From Rhizophagus clarus (taxonomy: Eukaryota > Glomeromycota > Glomeromycetes > Glomerales > Glomeraceae), in contig BLAL01000022.1 in NCBI GenBank assembly GCA_015698045.1, positions 248,001 through 312,000 on the forward strand: DNA of 64,000 nt, given 5' to 3'. Below, piece after piece: positions 34,109-44,492 of the stretch; positions within the stretch are counted from its first letter, which is position 1; every line of letters starts with the position of its first letter. A model generated the notes under the pieces. That model made no database searches, was not told the DNA's origin, and saw only the letters and a list, made by a program, of their open reading frames with translations. Position numbers and translations under genes: made by a program.

Positions 34109-34790
34109 TTTTAAATAATACCACTTTGGACATTATAAAACCTAGAAAATCTGCTGGCAGCCTTGCTGCACTTGACGATTTTACAAGTGACGAGTATTAA
34201 AATTTTCTGAGGCTTTCGCTTATTGAGGATGAATCAGCTTATGGAACAGAACGTTTTCTCAGGTTGTTAATGAAACCATGCAAAGAAACTTGTCTCCCAA
34301 ACTACATCTTGAACCTACTAGTAGAATTTTATGATAGTTTGTATGAAGAAAATTTTGTCCCTATTTATTCTATAACAGTTCCAAATAACGATATTGTTGT
34401 AAACTATAAAATTATACAATACGGTAGACTAAGAATTGGGGTGGACATCTATGGTTCTGTTTAGGCAGCTCACCATGAAAAATCTTCGTATATATTAGCT
34501 TGATTTGTATAAGAAGATGGATCAATCGATATGATATACCCCGGTTAAATTCAATTTTATTTTGAACATACTATTTATTTAAAAAATTCACGATCATTAA
34601 CTCATACATTAGCATTAGTTAAATGGTACAGGCCTGTTCAAGATCACAGGACAAGATATTTTTGTCAAGTAGATGACAACATAAAATTATGTAATGTAGA
34701 ATTATGAACAGATGAGTTTTATGATATGAGACAAGATAGTATTATATTGATACGTACATCACATATTAGGAAAATTTATAAGATGTAATT

Positions 34791-35633
34791 TTAAAATTGG
34801 AAAGAGAAAGATAAAAGAATATATGGCTGTGATTCCTTTAAATAAAAAAATTTTATTTTAAAAACTTTATATAATATAAAATGAATTATATGTAAAATCA
34901 GAATGGCAAATTTCAATTTTAGCATTTGTATTTAATTAAATTATAACTATCATTTTTTTTGGCACAAGAATAACGATAAAGGTTACATATACCATAATTA
35001 ATTTTAACTGCATGAGAAAATCGGATAATTCAGATACCTAGAGATTTTATTTTAAGCTGGTAAAGTCGTATTGCAAATCAGTCTTTCTTATATAATTGAA
35101 ATAGTGTTATTACGGCATTACAATACAAGCACCATACTCTGTGATTAATAATTCTAATTGTGTAATAATTTTTGATATCAAGTTTATTAATTAAATATTA
35201 CATAAAGTATAAAACAATTATTAAAGAAAAAATTAACAAGAATAAATCTGGTAGATTAGTTGTAGATCAAATACATTATTTTTTGGAACTTTTCTTTCAT
35301 GTTAAAGTGGCTTTATTGTTACTATATCTGGCATATCGACAGGTAACCACTGCTTATGAATGGGCTTATCCATTATGTATATTGTTTATATTAGGTAGCA
35401 TTGTAGGGTGTAAAAAATTTTCTTATACATTATATTTTCTCATGAGAAAAAAAATATGAATTTATATGTAGAGGGCTTTAGTTTCATAACACTTTATTAC
35501 CACGTAATTTTATAAATCATCGTCACTTCATTTTCTTGCATAAAGTTTTTATATTTTATTTCTGTTTCATTTTTTGTCCCCCTAGACATACAATATCTGC
35601 TCACGTTCCTATTATAAATAACAAAGTAGTATA
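34791..35633. other. spacer with one doubtful small ORF
   Basis: 35172-35459 (+) is a 95-codon frame with a basic N-terminus and two hydrophobic stretches (HVKVALLLLYLAY and PLCILFILGSIVG), which could be a small membrane protein. There is no supporting neighbour or recognisable family and composition is close to background. At 35580-35641 another short frame (PRHTISAHVPIINNKVVYSQ) runs into the hAT-like insertion and resumes briefly after it. Confidence 0.3.
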
Positions 35634-35641
35634 CTCACAGC

Positions 35642-37240
35642 TAAAGATGGGTCCTCAATTGATTTCCAAAATCCGCAATATTGCGGGTTTTGGAAATCAA
35701 TTGCGCTTAGTAATTCACAAACCCGCAAATAATTCACAAACCCGCAAATAATCTGCAAATCTGCAAATAATCCGCAAACCCGCAAATAATTTATAGTACC
35801 GCAAATAACCCGCAAATAATTTATAGTACCGCAAATAACCCGCAAATAATTTATAGTACCGCAAATAACCCGCAAATAATTTATAGTACCGCAAATAACC
35901 CGCAAATCCGCAAATCTGCAAATAATCTGCAAATCCGTATAGTATCGCAAATAATCTGCAAATCTGCAAATAATTTACATTATCGCAAATTTGCGAATAA
36001 TTTACATTATCGCAAATTTGCGAATAAGTGGACAAAATTGTCCACTTTTAGTATATAAATAAATTTGGTTATATTTAATTGTGAAGATTAAATTAACATG
36101 ATTCATAAGTTTACAAAATGGACAAAATTGTCCAGAGACGGAAAAAAAAGTGAAAAAAAAAGTGGACAAAGTTGTTCAGACGAAAAAAAAAAGCGAAAAA
36201 AAGTGGACAAAGTTATCCAGACGAAAAAAAAAAGTGAAAAAAAAGTGGACAAAGTTGTCCAGACGAAAAAAAAAGCGAAAAAAAGTGGACAAAGTTGTCC
36301 AGACGAAAAAAAAAAGTGAAGTAAAAATGGACAAAGTTGTCCAAAGATGAAAAAAAAAGGACAAAGTCGAAAAAAAAAAGTGGACAAAGTTGTCCAAAAC
36401 TGAAAAATAGACAGAAATAAAATAAAGAGGAAGAGGACAAAATTATCATATACCTTATCGATAAATGTAAAATTTGACAATGATTCCTCCAGATCAAAAT
36501 ATATACGACCTTCATTTTTTTTTATATGACATTCTTACTCTATCTTGCTCAAAAGTACACGAATCAATTTTTTTATCCGTCTTTGTCCAAACAAGAGAAA
36601 GTGCTGTTGAAATTAAGCTTTCATTGTCATCGGGTAAATAAACTTTTTTTCCGCAAATTTTTGAATTGAGAACTGAACAGGGTGTTTTTGACATTTCTAA
36701 TATATTTATTCAATATTTTAAAAGCTGATACTTTATTTTTTATTTTTAAAATGAAGAGGAAAGAAAGCAATTGGGGTACTAAAAACTGTAAAAACTGATA
36801 TTTATTTAATTGATCAAATAATAACATTTGATAACGCGATTGTTTTGATACGTAATTATATATTGTGATACGTTTGATAGAATGAGTTTTGATACAATGA
36901 TATATATAATTGTTAAAATAATGTATTGATTATGGCTGAATAATCTGATATATTATTATTATTTTAATTGGATTTTGGAAATAATATTCCCGTATTCTGG
37001 CGAAAAAATTTTTTTTTCACTTTGGTGGGAATATTTTACAAAAAAAAAATGATCATGTGAAGATGATCTACAGTCAATCATAATTTTTGAGATTATTCAG
37101 ATTATTTGCAGATTATTTGCAGATTTGCAGATTATTTGCGATTGCGGATTTGCGAATAATTATTCTTCAAAATCCGCAATGTTCCGCAATATCACAAATC
37201 GCAATTAATCCGCAATTAGGGTATTGCGGACACATCTTTA
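35642..37240 (-). mobile_element. hAT-like element with a cargo exon and a TGGACAAAGTTGTCCA array
   Basis: CTCACAGC stands at 35634-35641 and 37241-37248. The ends are TAAAGATGGGTCCTCAATTG and, inverted, TAAAGATGTGTCCGCAATAC. The left subterminal zone (35660-36010) is a direct array of GCAAATAATTTATAGTACC and GCAAATCTGCAAATAATC words; the right zone has the inverted words. At 36020-36400 the palindrome TGGACAAAGTTGTCCA (with variants) recurs about nine times between A-runs. A minus-strand exon lies at 36454-36694. Confidence 0.85.
36454..36694 (-). CDS. exon of unknown protein inside the hAT-like element
   Basis: It starts MSKTPCSVLNSKICGKKVYL and continues through DDNESLISTALSLVWTKTDK to RMSYKK. 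An A-run near 36523-36531 then shifts the frame by one; past it the frame reads NEGRIYFDLEESLSNFTFID and ends exactly at AAG/GTATATG, a good donor site at 36453. The downstream intron would consist of the pyrimidine-rich array. It may be the first exon of the element's lost protein or a captured host exon. I do not recognise the family. Confidence 0.4.
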
Positions 37241-37275
37241 CTCACAGCTTCTAGTATACCGATTAATAGCATATA

Positions 37276-37761
37276 ATGATTACATGTATCGATAAAGATA
37301 AAGATAAAGATAAAGATAGTGATGTTGAAGATTTCAAACTTATTAATTGTAATAGAACAGGAATTTCTTATAGAGAGCTAAAACAACTCTATAATGTATC
37401 AATATTAGCTCTGAGTAACGTGACAAAAATTATTCCCTACCTTCTGCTGTTAACATCTTCTTCATCAGTATCACCAAGGATTCTGTACTCCTCAAAGGAT
37501 GTCTTGATATCCATTACAAATAACAATTGGATTATTCCATTCAATCAATATAAAGAGACCTGTAAAATTTGTAAGTATTTTGACCATTCTGTAAAAAATT
37601 GCTCCAATTTAAAATCGCAGTATCGATGGGGCAATTATTGTTTAAAATATTGGAAGTCTGATCACAATAGTAGTGAGTGTAAAAATGAACTAGGGATTAT
37701 GCCATTTAACGAAGAATTTTGTTCTCTGGAAGAGATTGTAAATTTTTTGATTTATAAATAG
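37276..37761 (+). CDS. 161-residue zinc-knuckle protein, origin uncertain
   Basis: The frame opens with a short Asp/Lys repeat (DKDKDKDKD) encoded by a GATAAA microsatellite. In the C-terminal half there is a CCHC-type arrangement, CKICKYFDHSVKNC (C-x2-C-x4-H-x4-C, about residues 96-109), and a second, less canonical one around YCLKYWKSDHNSSEC. Such pairs bind single-stranded nucleic acid and are common in retroelement ORF1/Gag-type proteins and their host-derived relatives, so this could be a fossil of such an element. It begins 36 bases after the hAT-like insertion site and may have lost its original start to that insertion. No partner gene is adjacent. Confidence 0.4.
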   Translation: MITCIDKDKDKDKDSDVEDFKLINCNRTGISYRELKQLYNVSILALSNVTKIIPYLLLLTSSSSVSPRILYSSKDVLISITNNNWIIPFNQYKETCKICKYFDHSVKNCSNLKSQYRWGNYCLKYWKSDHNSSECKNELGIMPFNEEFCSLEEIVNFLIYK

Positions 37762-38257
37762 TTATTTTTTTTTAGAAAAATTAGTTTAATTTTTTTTTTC
37801 TCGTACGAAATTTACTATGGGGTTGCTGGTAGCAGTGGTGAGTTTTGAAAGTTTATCTGGGCTGTAGTGGCAGGATGAACTTTCTTTTTTGTTGTATAAA
37901 ATATTTTTCAATTTTTTACATTCCTAATAAAGAGTTAACAGACATTTTTTGAATACTTTCTTGAATGCCAAATTGATATGATGATAATGTTAATTAAATT
38001 CATATTGCAGAAAATATAAAAAAAGACTGTTTAAAAATCTAAGGTTTCTGTTTATTTCTTTAATATAAAAATGCTGATCAATAAATTATTTTCTAAAAAT
38101 TTCTGTTCAGTAAAATTATTAATTTGTATAATACTGTAAATTCCTTTTATTCAGCAATAAATTTTGAAGTTCAAATAATTTTGACATTTAATTTTAATTT
38201 ATAAATATCCAGCATATTTAAAGCATGCCTTAGCAAAATTTTTGCCAATTGTCATAA
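37762..38257. other. no gene recognised
   Basis: A short GC-richer block (GGTTGCTGGTAGCAGTGGTG, then GGGCTGTAGTGGCAGGATGA near 37822-37876) stands out. The rest is AT-rich 3'-flank-like sequence with AATAAAG near 37926. Confidence 0.4.
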
Positions 38258-38785
38258 AAGGTAAAAATCGGTCGCTAAAATCAGTTTTTCCGACTGTTAA
38301 ATCAGAATATAATAAAAATCGGTAAAAATAGAGATGACTATACTAAAATAAGCAAAATTCGGTATGTCCTATATTGAAATTGGCAAGACTATTTTAAATA
38401 GAGTAAAATCCAATTTTTTTTTATTTGACTTGTGTAAAAATCGGTTGTTAAAATCAGTTTTTCTGAGTGTTAAATCAGAATATAACAAAAATTGGCAAAA
38501 ATAGAGATGGCTATACTAAAATAAGCAAAATTCGGCATGTTCTATATTGAAATTGGCAAGACTATTTTAAATAGAGTAAAATCTGATTTATTTTTTATTT
38601 GACTTGTATAAAAATTGGCCACTACATTCAGCATTTCTGATTGTTAAATTGGAATATAACAAAAATCGGTAAAAATAGAGATGGCTATACTAAAATAAGT
38701 AAAATTCGGCATGTCCTATTTTAAAATTGGCAAGGCTATTTTAAATAGAGTAAAATTTGATTTTTTTTTATTTGACCTGTGTATA
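38258..38785. repeat. three tandem copies of a 174-bp unit
   Basis: The units start at about 38263, 38436 and 38610. Each contains AAAAATCGGTAAAAATAGAG, then ATGGCTATACTAAAATAAGC, AAAATTCGGCATGTCCTAT and TTTTAAATAGAGTAAAAT. The copies differ mostly by C/T and G/A changes. Related words occur at 16940-17330. Confidence 0.8.
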
Positions 38786-38799
38786 TGCCTTCTATTTAA

Positions 38800-39110
38800 A
38801 AAGTTTTTTCTTTTTTAACTTTATACTAGTTTGAAATAGTATCCAACAAATTCAAAAACTATAAAAAAAATAAAAGCAGAAAGTTAATATATGCCTATAT
38901 ATCCTCTATTTAAAAAAAAAATATTTTATTTTAACTCACCAGTTTGAAATAGCATTTATAAAAGATTAGATCTAAAAAAAAGTAGAAGGTTAATATATAC
39001 CTATATACTTTTTATTTAAATAAAAATTTTTTAACTTACTGGTCTAAATGGCATCTAAAAAAGATCTAGAAGCTATAAAAAAGAATAAAAAGAAAAGTTA
39101 AGGAGTCTAG
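38800..39110 (-). repeat. minus-strand array of intron units with 32-33 nt exon cassettes
   Basis: On the minus strand the cassettes at 39040-39072 (33 nt), 38941-38972 (32 nt) and 38827-38858 (32 nt) are each preceded by T-rich tract plus AG (TATAG or TTTTTTAG) and followed by GTAAGTTAA, GTGAGTTAA and GTATAAAG. The cassettes share GATGCTATTTCAAACT-type sequence. The unit length is 99-114 bases. 39111-39301 is unremarkable AT-rich sequence. Confidence 0.6.
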
Positions 39111-39301
39111 AATTTACAAAAAAAAAAGAAAAAAAGGAATTAATTAATAAAAATTATATCTATTATACTGCATCTAAAGAAGTTACTAAAGCCTATAAAA
39201 AAAAAGTTATCAGTAGACCTTTTAAAATAAGTTTTTATCATATAGTTTATAATTTAAATGATAATTTAAAAATAAATTATTATTCAATTATTATATGGAT
39301 A

Positions 39302-39674
39302 GACCCATAGCAAAAGGTGGGGTTTAGTTAAAAAAATTTTTTAAAATTTTATTATAATTATATATTAATTAACTTAATTTTTTAAAAAAAATATTTTTTT
39401 ATTTATAATATATTAATAAAAAAATTAAATTTTTAATAATTTGTAATTTATATATTTTTCTTTTATTTTATTTAATAAATTATATAAATATACTAGAAAA
39501 AAACTAATACTTTTAATGAATTTTTTGCAAAATTTTAATCTAGTTTAAAAAAACCAATTTAAAAATTTTAAAAGTTTTTAAAATAGCAATAATTCTTTAA
39601 ATTAATTAAATAATTAAATTTATGATTATTTTAAAATTATGTTATTATCCCAGCCCCACCTTTTGCTGTGAGTT
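39302..39674. mobile_element. MITE with GCAAAAGGTGGGG inverted ends (373 bp)
   Basis: GACCCATAGCAAAAGGTGGG near the left edge is matched, inverted, by AACTCACAGCAAAAGGTGGG at the right. Both are flanked by TA (39300-39301 and 39675-39676), compatible with a Tc1/mariner-type duplication. The interior is AT-rich, without coding capacity. Confidence 0.6.
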
Positions 39675-39676
39675 TA

Positions 39677-41592
39677 CCTATATATATTATTGTATAGAAA
39701 ATACTAAAAATACTGATATTTTAATGATTATTTTCTATATTTTATCTAGTATAATAGAAAGTTTAATAACCTATCAGTTTACTGATAGATTTCAAATATT
39801 TTAGTGATATATCTTTAAAAAAAAATTATTGATATATCAAATACTAATATATATATGATGTCTATTATATTATATCAAATTTTTGATATGTTAATAATAT
39901 TTGACTGATATGCTATAATCTAATGTTTCATCATTTGACCAGTATAATTATAATTGTAAAGTCAAGATTTATATTCTTCACCTTTATCATCATCATTTGT
40001 TTTTTTAAATGTATTTATGAATAACAACTTGTTTGCCTTATAAAAAAAGCAAGTGTAATAATATTACTATATTTAAATATAAGAATAAATAATACTAATC
40101 TGTAGAATTACCAATCAATTGTTTTATCTGATTCATTAGAAAAAAATGAATATAAAAAAGAATGTATTGAATGATATACATGAATATCTTCTATTGTTTG
40201 AAAATTATCAAAACTTGTTTGTCAATTCTCTACATTAATTAGAATTATTTTAGTAACTTAAGAAATACAATAATTAAATATCAAGTTAAGAAATAACTTA
40301 TATATGATTTCAAACTTTCTGACTGATCCTTAGTTTATATAAATTATAAATACACTTAATACCTAATTTGAATTATTGTACTATATGGTGAACAAAAATA
40401 AAATTTAAATAATTGATTTTTAATAGTTTTCCAGCAATTTTTTATCAAATAAACTTAAGTTCATCCTTAAATCATTATAAGAATTAACAGATTCATTCTT
40501 CTAAAACCTCTCTGATCTATTTTTAAACAATTTGAGCACATCAAATAATATGTTTCTTTAACCACTTTTAGTAAATCATGTTTTGGATATATTACTTTTA
40601 TTTGATTAAAAATTTTTGTGTAGTAAATGGCTAATGGAATATCCAATTATACATAGACAGAGTTTTTCTATAAAATTTAAAACATTAAAGTAATAAAAAT
40701 CTAATACATTAGTAATATTATAATATAAATATTGTATAAAAAGAAAAATAACATATTAACTAACAAAATTTTGTCAGGATGTTTTAAAAATATCAATTTA
40801 TATTTATTTGTTTTGGATTCAGCATAACCTTTAAAACAAAAAATGCATTACTTATGTTCATATTATTAATTGTTTACTTCTATACAGAATTTAATGTTAT
40901 GTACATAAATAGTACATATCTATATGTATATACTGCTACTATTTATTTAAATCCTCATATAAATCCCATTCCAATATGTATTTACATTTAGTATTGTTAA
41001 TTTTCTTCAGCTTATTTTTTTTTACAAACAAAATATTCTGATATTTAATTTTTTCTGATATATTAGACTGTAGATGCAATAAAAACATTCATTAAAAATA
41101 TTATGAAAACTTAAAATGAGCTAAATTATTTAAAAAGACTATAAATTCTTTACTTTTTTTGCTTTTTTAAATGCCACTCCATTCTATTATACACTTTTCT
41201 GATTTACTTGTGCTACTATCATCAGCCCATAAAGGAATTATGCTATTTTTGAAACTTATAATATACAAATCCTTATTATTGTTCAGATTTTTTTCAAGCT
41301 CAAAAGCTCTTCATTATCTTCAATTAATGGAATAGTAGATTCTTGTGTTTTTATTTATATATCTGAATGTGAAAGGTATTTTGTTATGGGCTATTATTTA
41401 AACAATGGAAAATACTTTGTTTTCCAGGACTTGCAGTTCAGGTTCATAATTCTTAATTTTTTTTGTTAGTGGTTGAAATTTATTTAAAGCTTCATATTCA
41501 TTGTTGATTTTCTAGTGAAAGTTTGGATTGTTTTATATACTGAAACTTGTTCTACAATTTCATGTTTTGTCAGTGAAAATTAAATCATTAAG
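39677..41592. other. AT-rich region with one decayed coding stretch
   Basis: On the minus strand 41160-41580 gives fragments such as EYEALNKFQPLTKKIKNYEP, LQVLENKVFSIV, LYIISFKNSIIPLWADD and SEKCIIEWSGI in shifting frames, so an unidentified gene once lay here. TGATATATCAAATAC-like words at 39790-39930 form a weak repeat. Nothing else is recognised. Confidence 0.35.
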
Positions 41593-41594
41593 TA

Positions 41595-41803
41595 CCGTAT
41601 AGCACTGCATAAGGGATCCCCTTTTTCACGTACCTCCATGATAATATACCCGGGTATGATATTTGGTTAAAAAATCTTAATTTTGGCAAAAATTCAGCTA
41701 ATTCGATTTCTCCATATTCAATACAAAATACCCGAGTATAATTCGATTTTTAAATTGGTGAAATTGATATATACCCGGGGTACCTTATGCAGTGCTATAC
41801 GGT
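41595..41803. mobile_element. Tc1/mariner-type MITE (209 bp), TA flanks
   Basis: The ends CCGTATAGCACTGCATAAGG and, inverted, CCGTATAGCACTGCATAAGG are identical over 20 bases, with TA at 41593-41594 and 41804-41805. A second inverted layer (ACCCGGGTATGATA / AATACCCGAGTATAATT) lies inside. The identical ends suggest recent activity. It has no coding capacity. Confidence 0.88.
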
Positions 41804-42009
41804 AATAAGACCTATCTAGCTTTAACAAAAATTCTAAACATACTGTACCTTACTGAGCGAAGCTAGCCAAGCCAATACATTTCGCAGTCAGTTGTATGCA
41901 CTAATGACTGTCAAAAGTAAAAGATAGACAGTACAAATAAGCAAGTGCAAAGATACCTTCGTTGACAACTAGTAGAAATACCCTTATTTACCTCAAAATT
42001 ATCTAACAG

Positions 42010-42620
42010 GTAACCTCGCTTTCATGCGATTAATCCTGTTTCTTTCGTCCTTAATAAGATTGAGCAGCTGTCGTAATCTCCGCTTAGCTTCCTCCCGTGA
42101 AATATGTAAGTAGCGCATCTCTTCGTAAAAATCTTTTGTTCAAGTGGTTACGTACCCAAATCAGATCCACATCAGTAATGTTTTGAGAGTCAGCGGATCT
42201 TTGAAATCGAAAACTTTATCAGTTATATGAATCCTTAAAGAATTTTATTTATTACATTTATTATATTATTATTTTATTCGGATTTATTTATAATGTTAAT
42301 ACATTTATTATTATTTATTTCATATTTATTTATTTGTAATGTAATGTGAAAAATCGGATAAAGAGAAAACAAAACGAAAAAAAGTAATGTTCGTTAATTA
42401 AAAAATCCATTAAATACGATGCATCACTTATCCTCGTAATCAAAACTTCTTGTTGAATCTGGCCGTCTAAAAAAAAAGAATAATAACAAAACGTTAATAA
42501 CGTTTTATTAAAAAGCGTTAAAAGAAGAATAAAAAGGCCGGCGCTCACATATCTACACGTCAAGGCATCGCCCAATCTATAAAAAAAAACCAATATCAAT
42601 CTACTCAATCTTTTCTAAAT
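42010..42620 (-). pseudogene. fragments of a minus-strand multi-exon gene
   Basis: At 42010-42200 the minus strand reads NITDVDLIWVRNHLNK and, after a frame change, FYEEMRYLHISREEAKRRLR, LLNLIKDERNRINRMKARLP and a stop: a basic, helical C-terminus. Upstream, TTTTTTTTAG leads into DGQIQQEVLITRISDASYLM (about 42395-42468), and ATAG leads into a 28-nt cassette ended by GTGAGC near 42550-42578. The joins between pieces are not certain. 41806-42009 has no gene. The family is not recognised. Confidence 0.35.
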
Positions 42621-42628
42621 TGTGCAAC

Positions 42629-44178
42629 ATGTCGACTGCTTCGTCTGCTGAAGATTCTGACGTGTCTGGATATTCGTTGCCGTATGTCTCCAAGAAAAAA
42701 GCACTTCCACACCAAAACGTCGGTCACCAGTCAAAAATTCGGATCTCGCAGTAGCCACCAGCCAGCTTAGGCTCAGTTCCAGTCTAAGCTCTAGTTATGA
42801 CTTAAATAACCTGGTCGAGGTGAACACAGACACAAATAGTGACACCGGTTCAATTAGCGACACAAACATAAATATAAAAAATATAAATGAAGCCAGCCAA
42901 CGAAAAGGAAAAGACTTGGTGGTTGACTAAAGGTTCTTTAGGTTCTTTGGGTGTTGATGAGAGAAGGTAAAATGTTAGCCTTCACTTATTACACTTGTTT
43001 CATGCTAAAGTTTGATTTATCTTGTTGTTAGATTACCTCTAGTTTTAGCAAGAGACGTAACATTTAGTCAGTTCGCAAAACGAGCTAATGAGAGTAATGC
43101 TAGGAGGTTTTTGGACTATCAAAACGGCACTGTAACTATTATTGAGTTGCCTACTGGCGAACACGAAACCACACATTCCGAATTTTCTCATCTGTTTTTG
43201 AATGCCTTCAATAATGCAACACCGCAAGATGGTGTTCGTGACTGGGGTTCAAAAAGTAAGTTCTTTTAACATTCAAGGTTTGTGCACGTATTTAATTTGA
43301 CTGCATCCAGGTTTATACGTTAACCTTCCATCAAATGAACATCAAGAGGCGGATGCATGCTTTGTACCCAAACGTCTACTGGGTTCACAGAACCCAGCAC
43401 CAAATCCTTGTGATCAAAATGTTCGTATGATATGTCAATATTTTATTAATTTATTAGATATGAAAATATGGGTTTCGTTGTAAATTTATAATTTTTTTAG
43501 GGAAATCCATGGCCAACTATAATTTTCGAAGCTGCTTGCTCAGAAACACTTTAGCATGTAACGGATAAAATAAATAATTATTGGCTAGCACCAAATCGTT
43601 GTGAAGACGTTATTGTTGTCAAAATAGGTAGTTGGAAGAGAAGACTTCGTAATAATCAGACTAGACGCCCTTTGCGTCGTTTGCGGGTTAGTATAATTTT
43701 GTGATTTTCTTCACTCTTCACCAGCTTTAATCTATTCTTTTGTATTCTTGGCAGTGCCTAAAATTTTGTCGAACTGCGACTCTTCAGCAGAATCCAAATC
43801 CTACAACATTTAATGTAATTGAAGAGGTAGGATTGGTGTGTTATTACAATTGTTATTCTTTCGCAGTTTTGCTTATTATCTCACATTATTTGACACCTTC
43901 AGATTGAATTTGGATCTGTACACCCTAACGGAAGGGAAAGTCAGTTTTGCAATGGTCCCCATATGAAATGGGTCACAATCGATTGTGCTTGTATATATTC
44001 TGGTTGTCCACAATCTCCTCCTCTTCCTTCATTTCATGCTGTCATCTCTTCACAACCTTTTCCTCAACCTCAAGGGCTTCCTCAACCTCAAGTTCCCTAT
44101 CCTCTTCAAAGACCGGGAATTGCTATTGATTTGTATGACATCCAACAAGCGATTTTTGAAGCTATGGGTCCAAATTGA
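42629..44178 (+). pseudogene. Uma2-like PD-(D/E)XK nuclease-fold protein, decaying copy
   Basis: Six exons: 42629-42966, 43032-43255, 43311-43420, 43501-43686, 43755-43826 and 43903-44178. Exons 2-6 join in phase through GT...AG introns of 55-80 nt. Exon 2 carries LARDVTFSQFAKRANESNAR and TVTIIELPTGEHETTHSEFS. Exon 3 carries QEADACFVPKR and exon 4 NPWPTIIFEAACSET with KINNYWLAPNRCEDVIVVKI. An EAD...P and a P-x-IxFE block with a downstream Lys are the pattern of Uma2 (DUF820) restriction-endonuclease-like domains. The C-terminus is Pro/Gln-rich (PFPQPQGLPQPQVPYP). Exon 1 (MSTASSAEDSDVSGYSLPYV) needs two frame changes, near 42715 and 42920, and exon 4 has TAG at 43552-43554 (CAG to TAG would explain it). 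Nuclease activity in fungal relatives is unproven. It is next to the oxysterol-binding gene, tail to tail. Confidence 0.7.
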
Positions 44179-44492
44179 AAGTGCAAGAATAAATAATATA
44201 AAATTCAAATTTGTATAAATAATTCTTAAAACAATAATATTAATATTTTTGCGAAGCATTTTACATAATAATAATTCCTCTCTAGCTTAATAAGTTTAAA
44301 TAAAATGAATAAAAAACACGTCAAGTATAGATGCTTAAAAAAATAAAAACTTGCAAAACAAACAACTTTGATTGTTAAAATTTACAAATTAAAATTTTTT
44401 TATTAAAAGGTAATTACACAATTAATATAAGTAAACTAACATAATTTTTATCTTAAAAAAAATTGTTCCAGATATTTGATTTTGTAAAAAAT

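Larger units (their letters stand above)
29307..34790 (+). mobile_element. decayed tnp2-type (CACTA/EnSpm-like) transposon body, split by a MULE-like element
   Basis: Several protein pieces lie in order on the plus strand. They are an N-terminal CxCxxC...H segment (29307-29972); an acidic linker; a catalytic-core region 30360-31620 containing VDPMHCLFLG near 31105-31135, a block typical of tnp2 transposases (Transposase_21-like); a short intron at 31611-31682 (GTATAT...TTTAG) followed by SYKNSKRKIETELIKIMIKN; and a C-terminal part 34118-34790 (RKSAGSLAALDDF, YGRLRIGVDIYGSV, ALVKWYRPVQDHRTRYFCQV). More than ten stops and frame changes make it inactive. In an intact element this protein would cut and rejoin the transposon ends. 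The terminal repeats were not found. The block 31796-34108 is a later insertion. Confidence 0.75.

Noticed and set aside
35660-36010. Repeated GCAAATAATTTATAGTACC considered as a separate microsatellite
   Set aside because: It is the subterminal repeat zone of the hAT-like element 35642-37240, with the inverted words near its other end.
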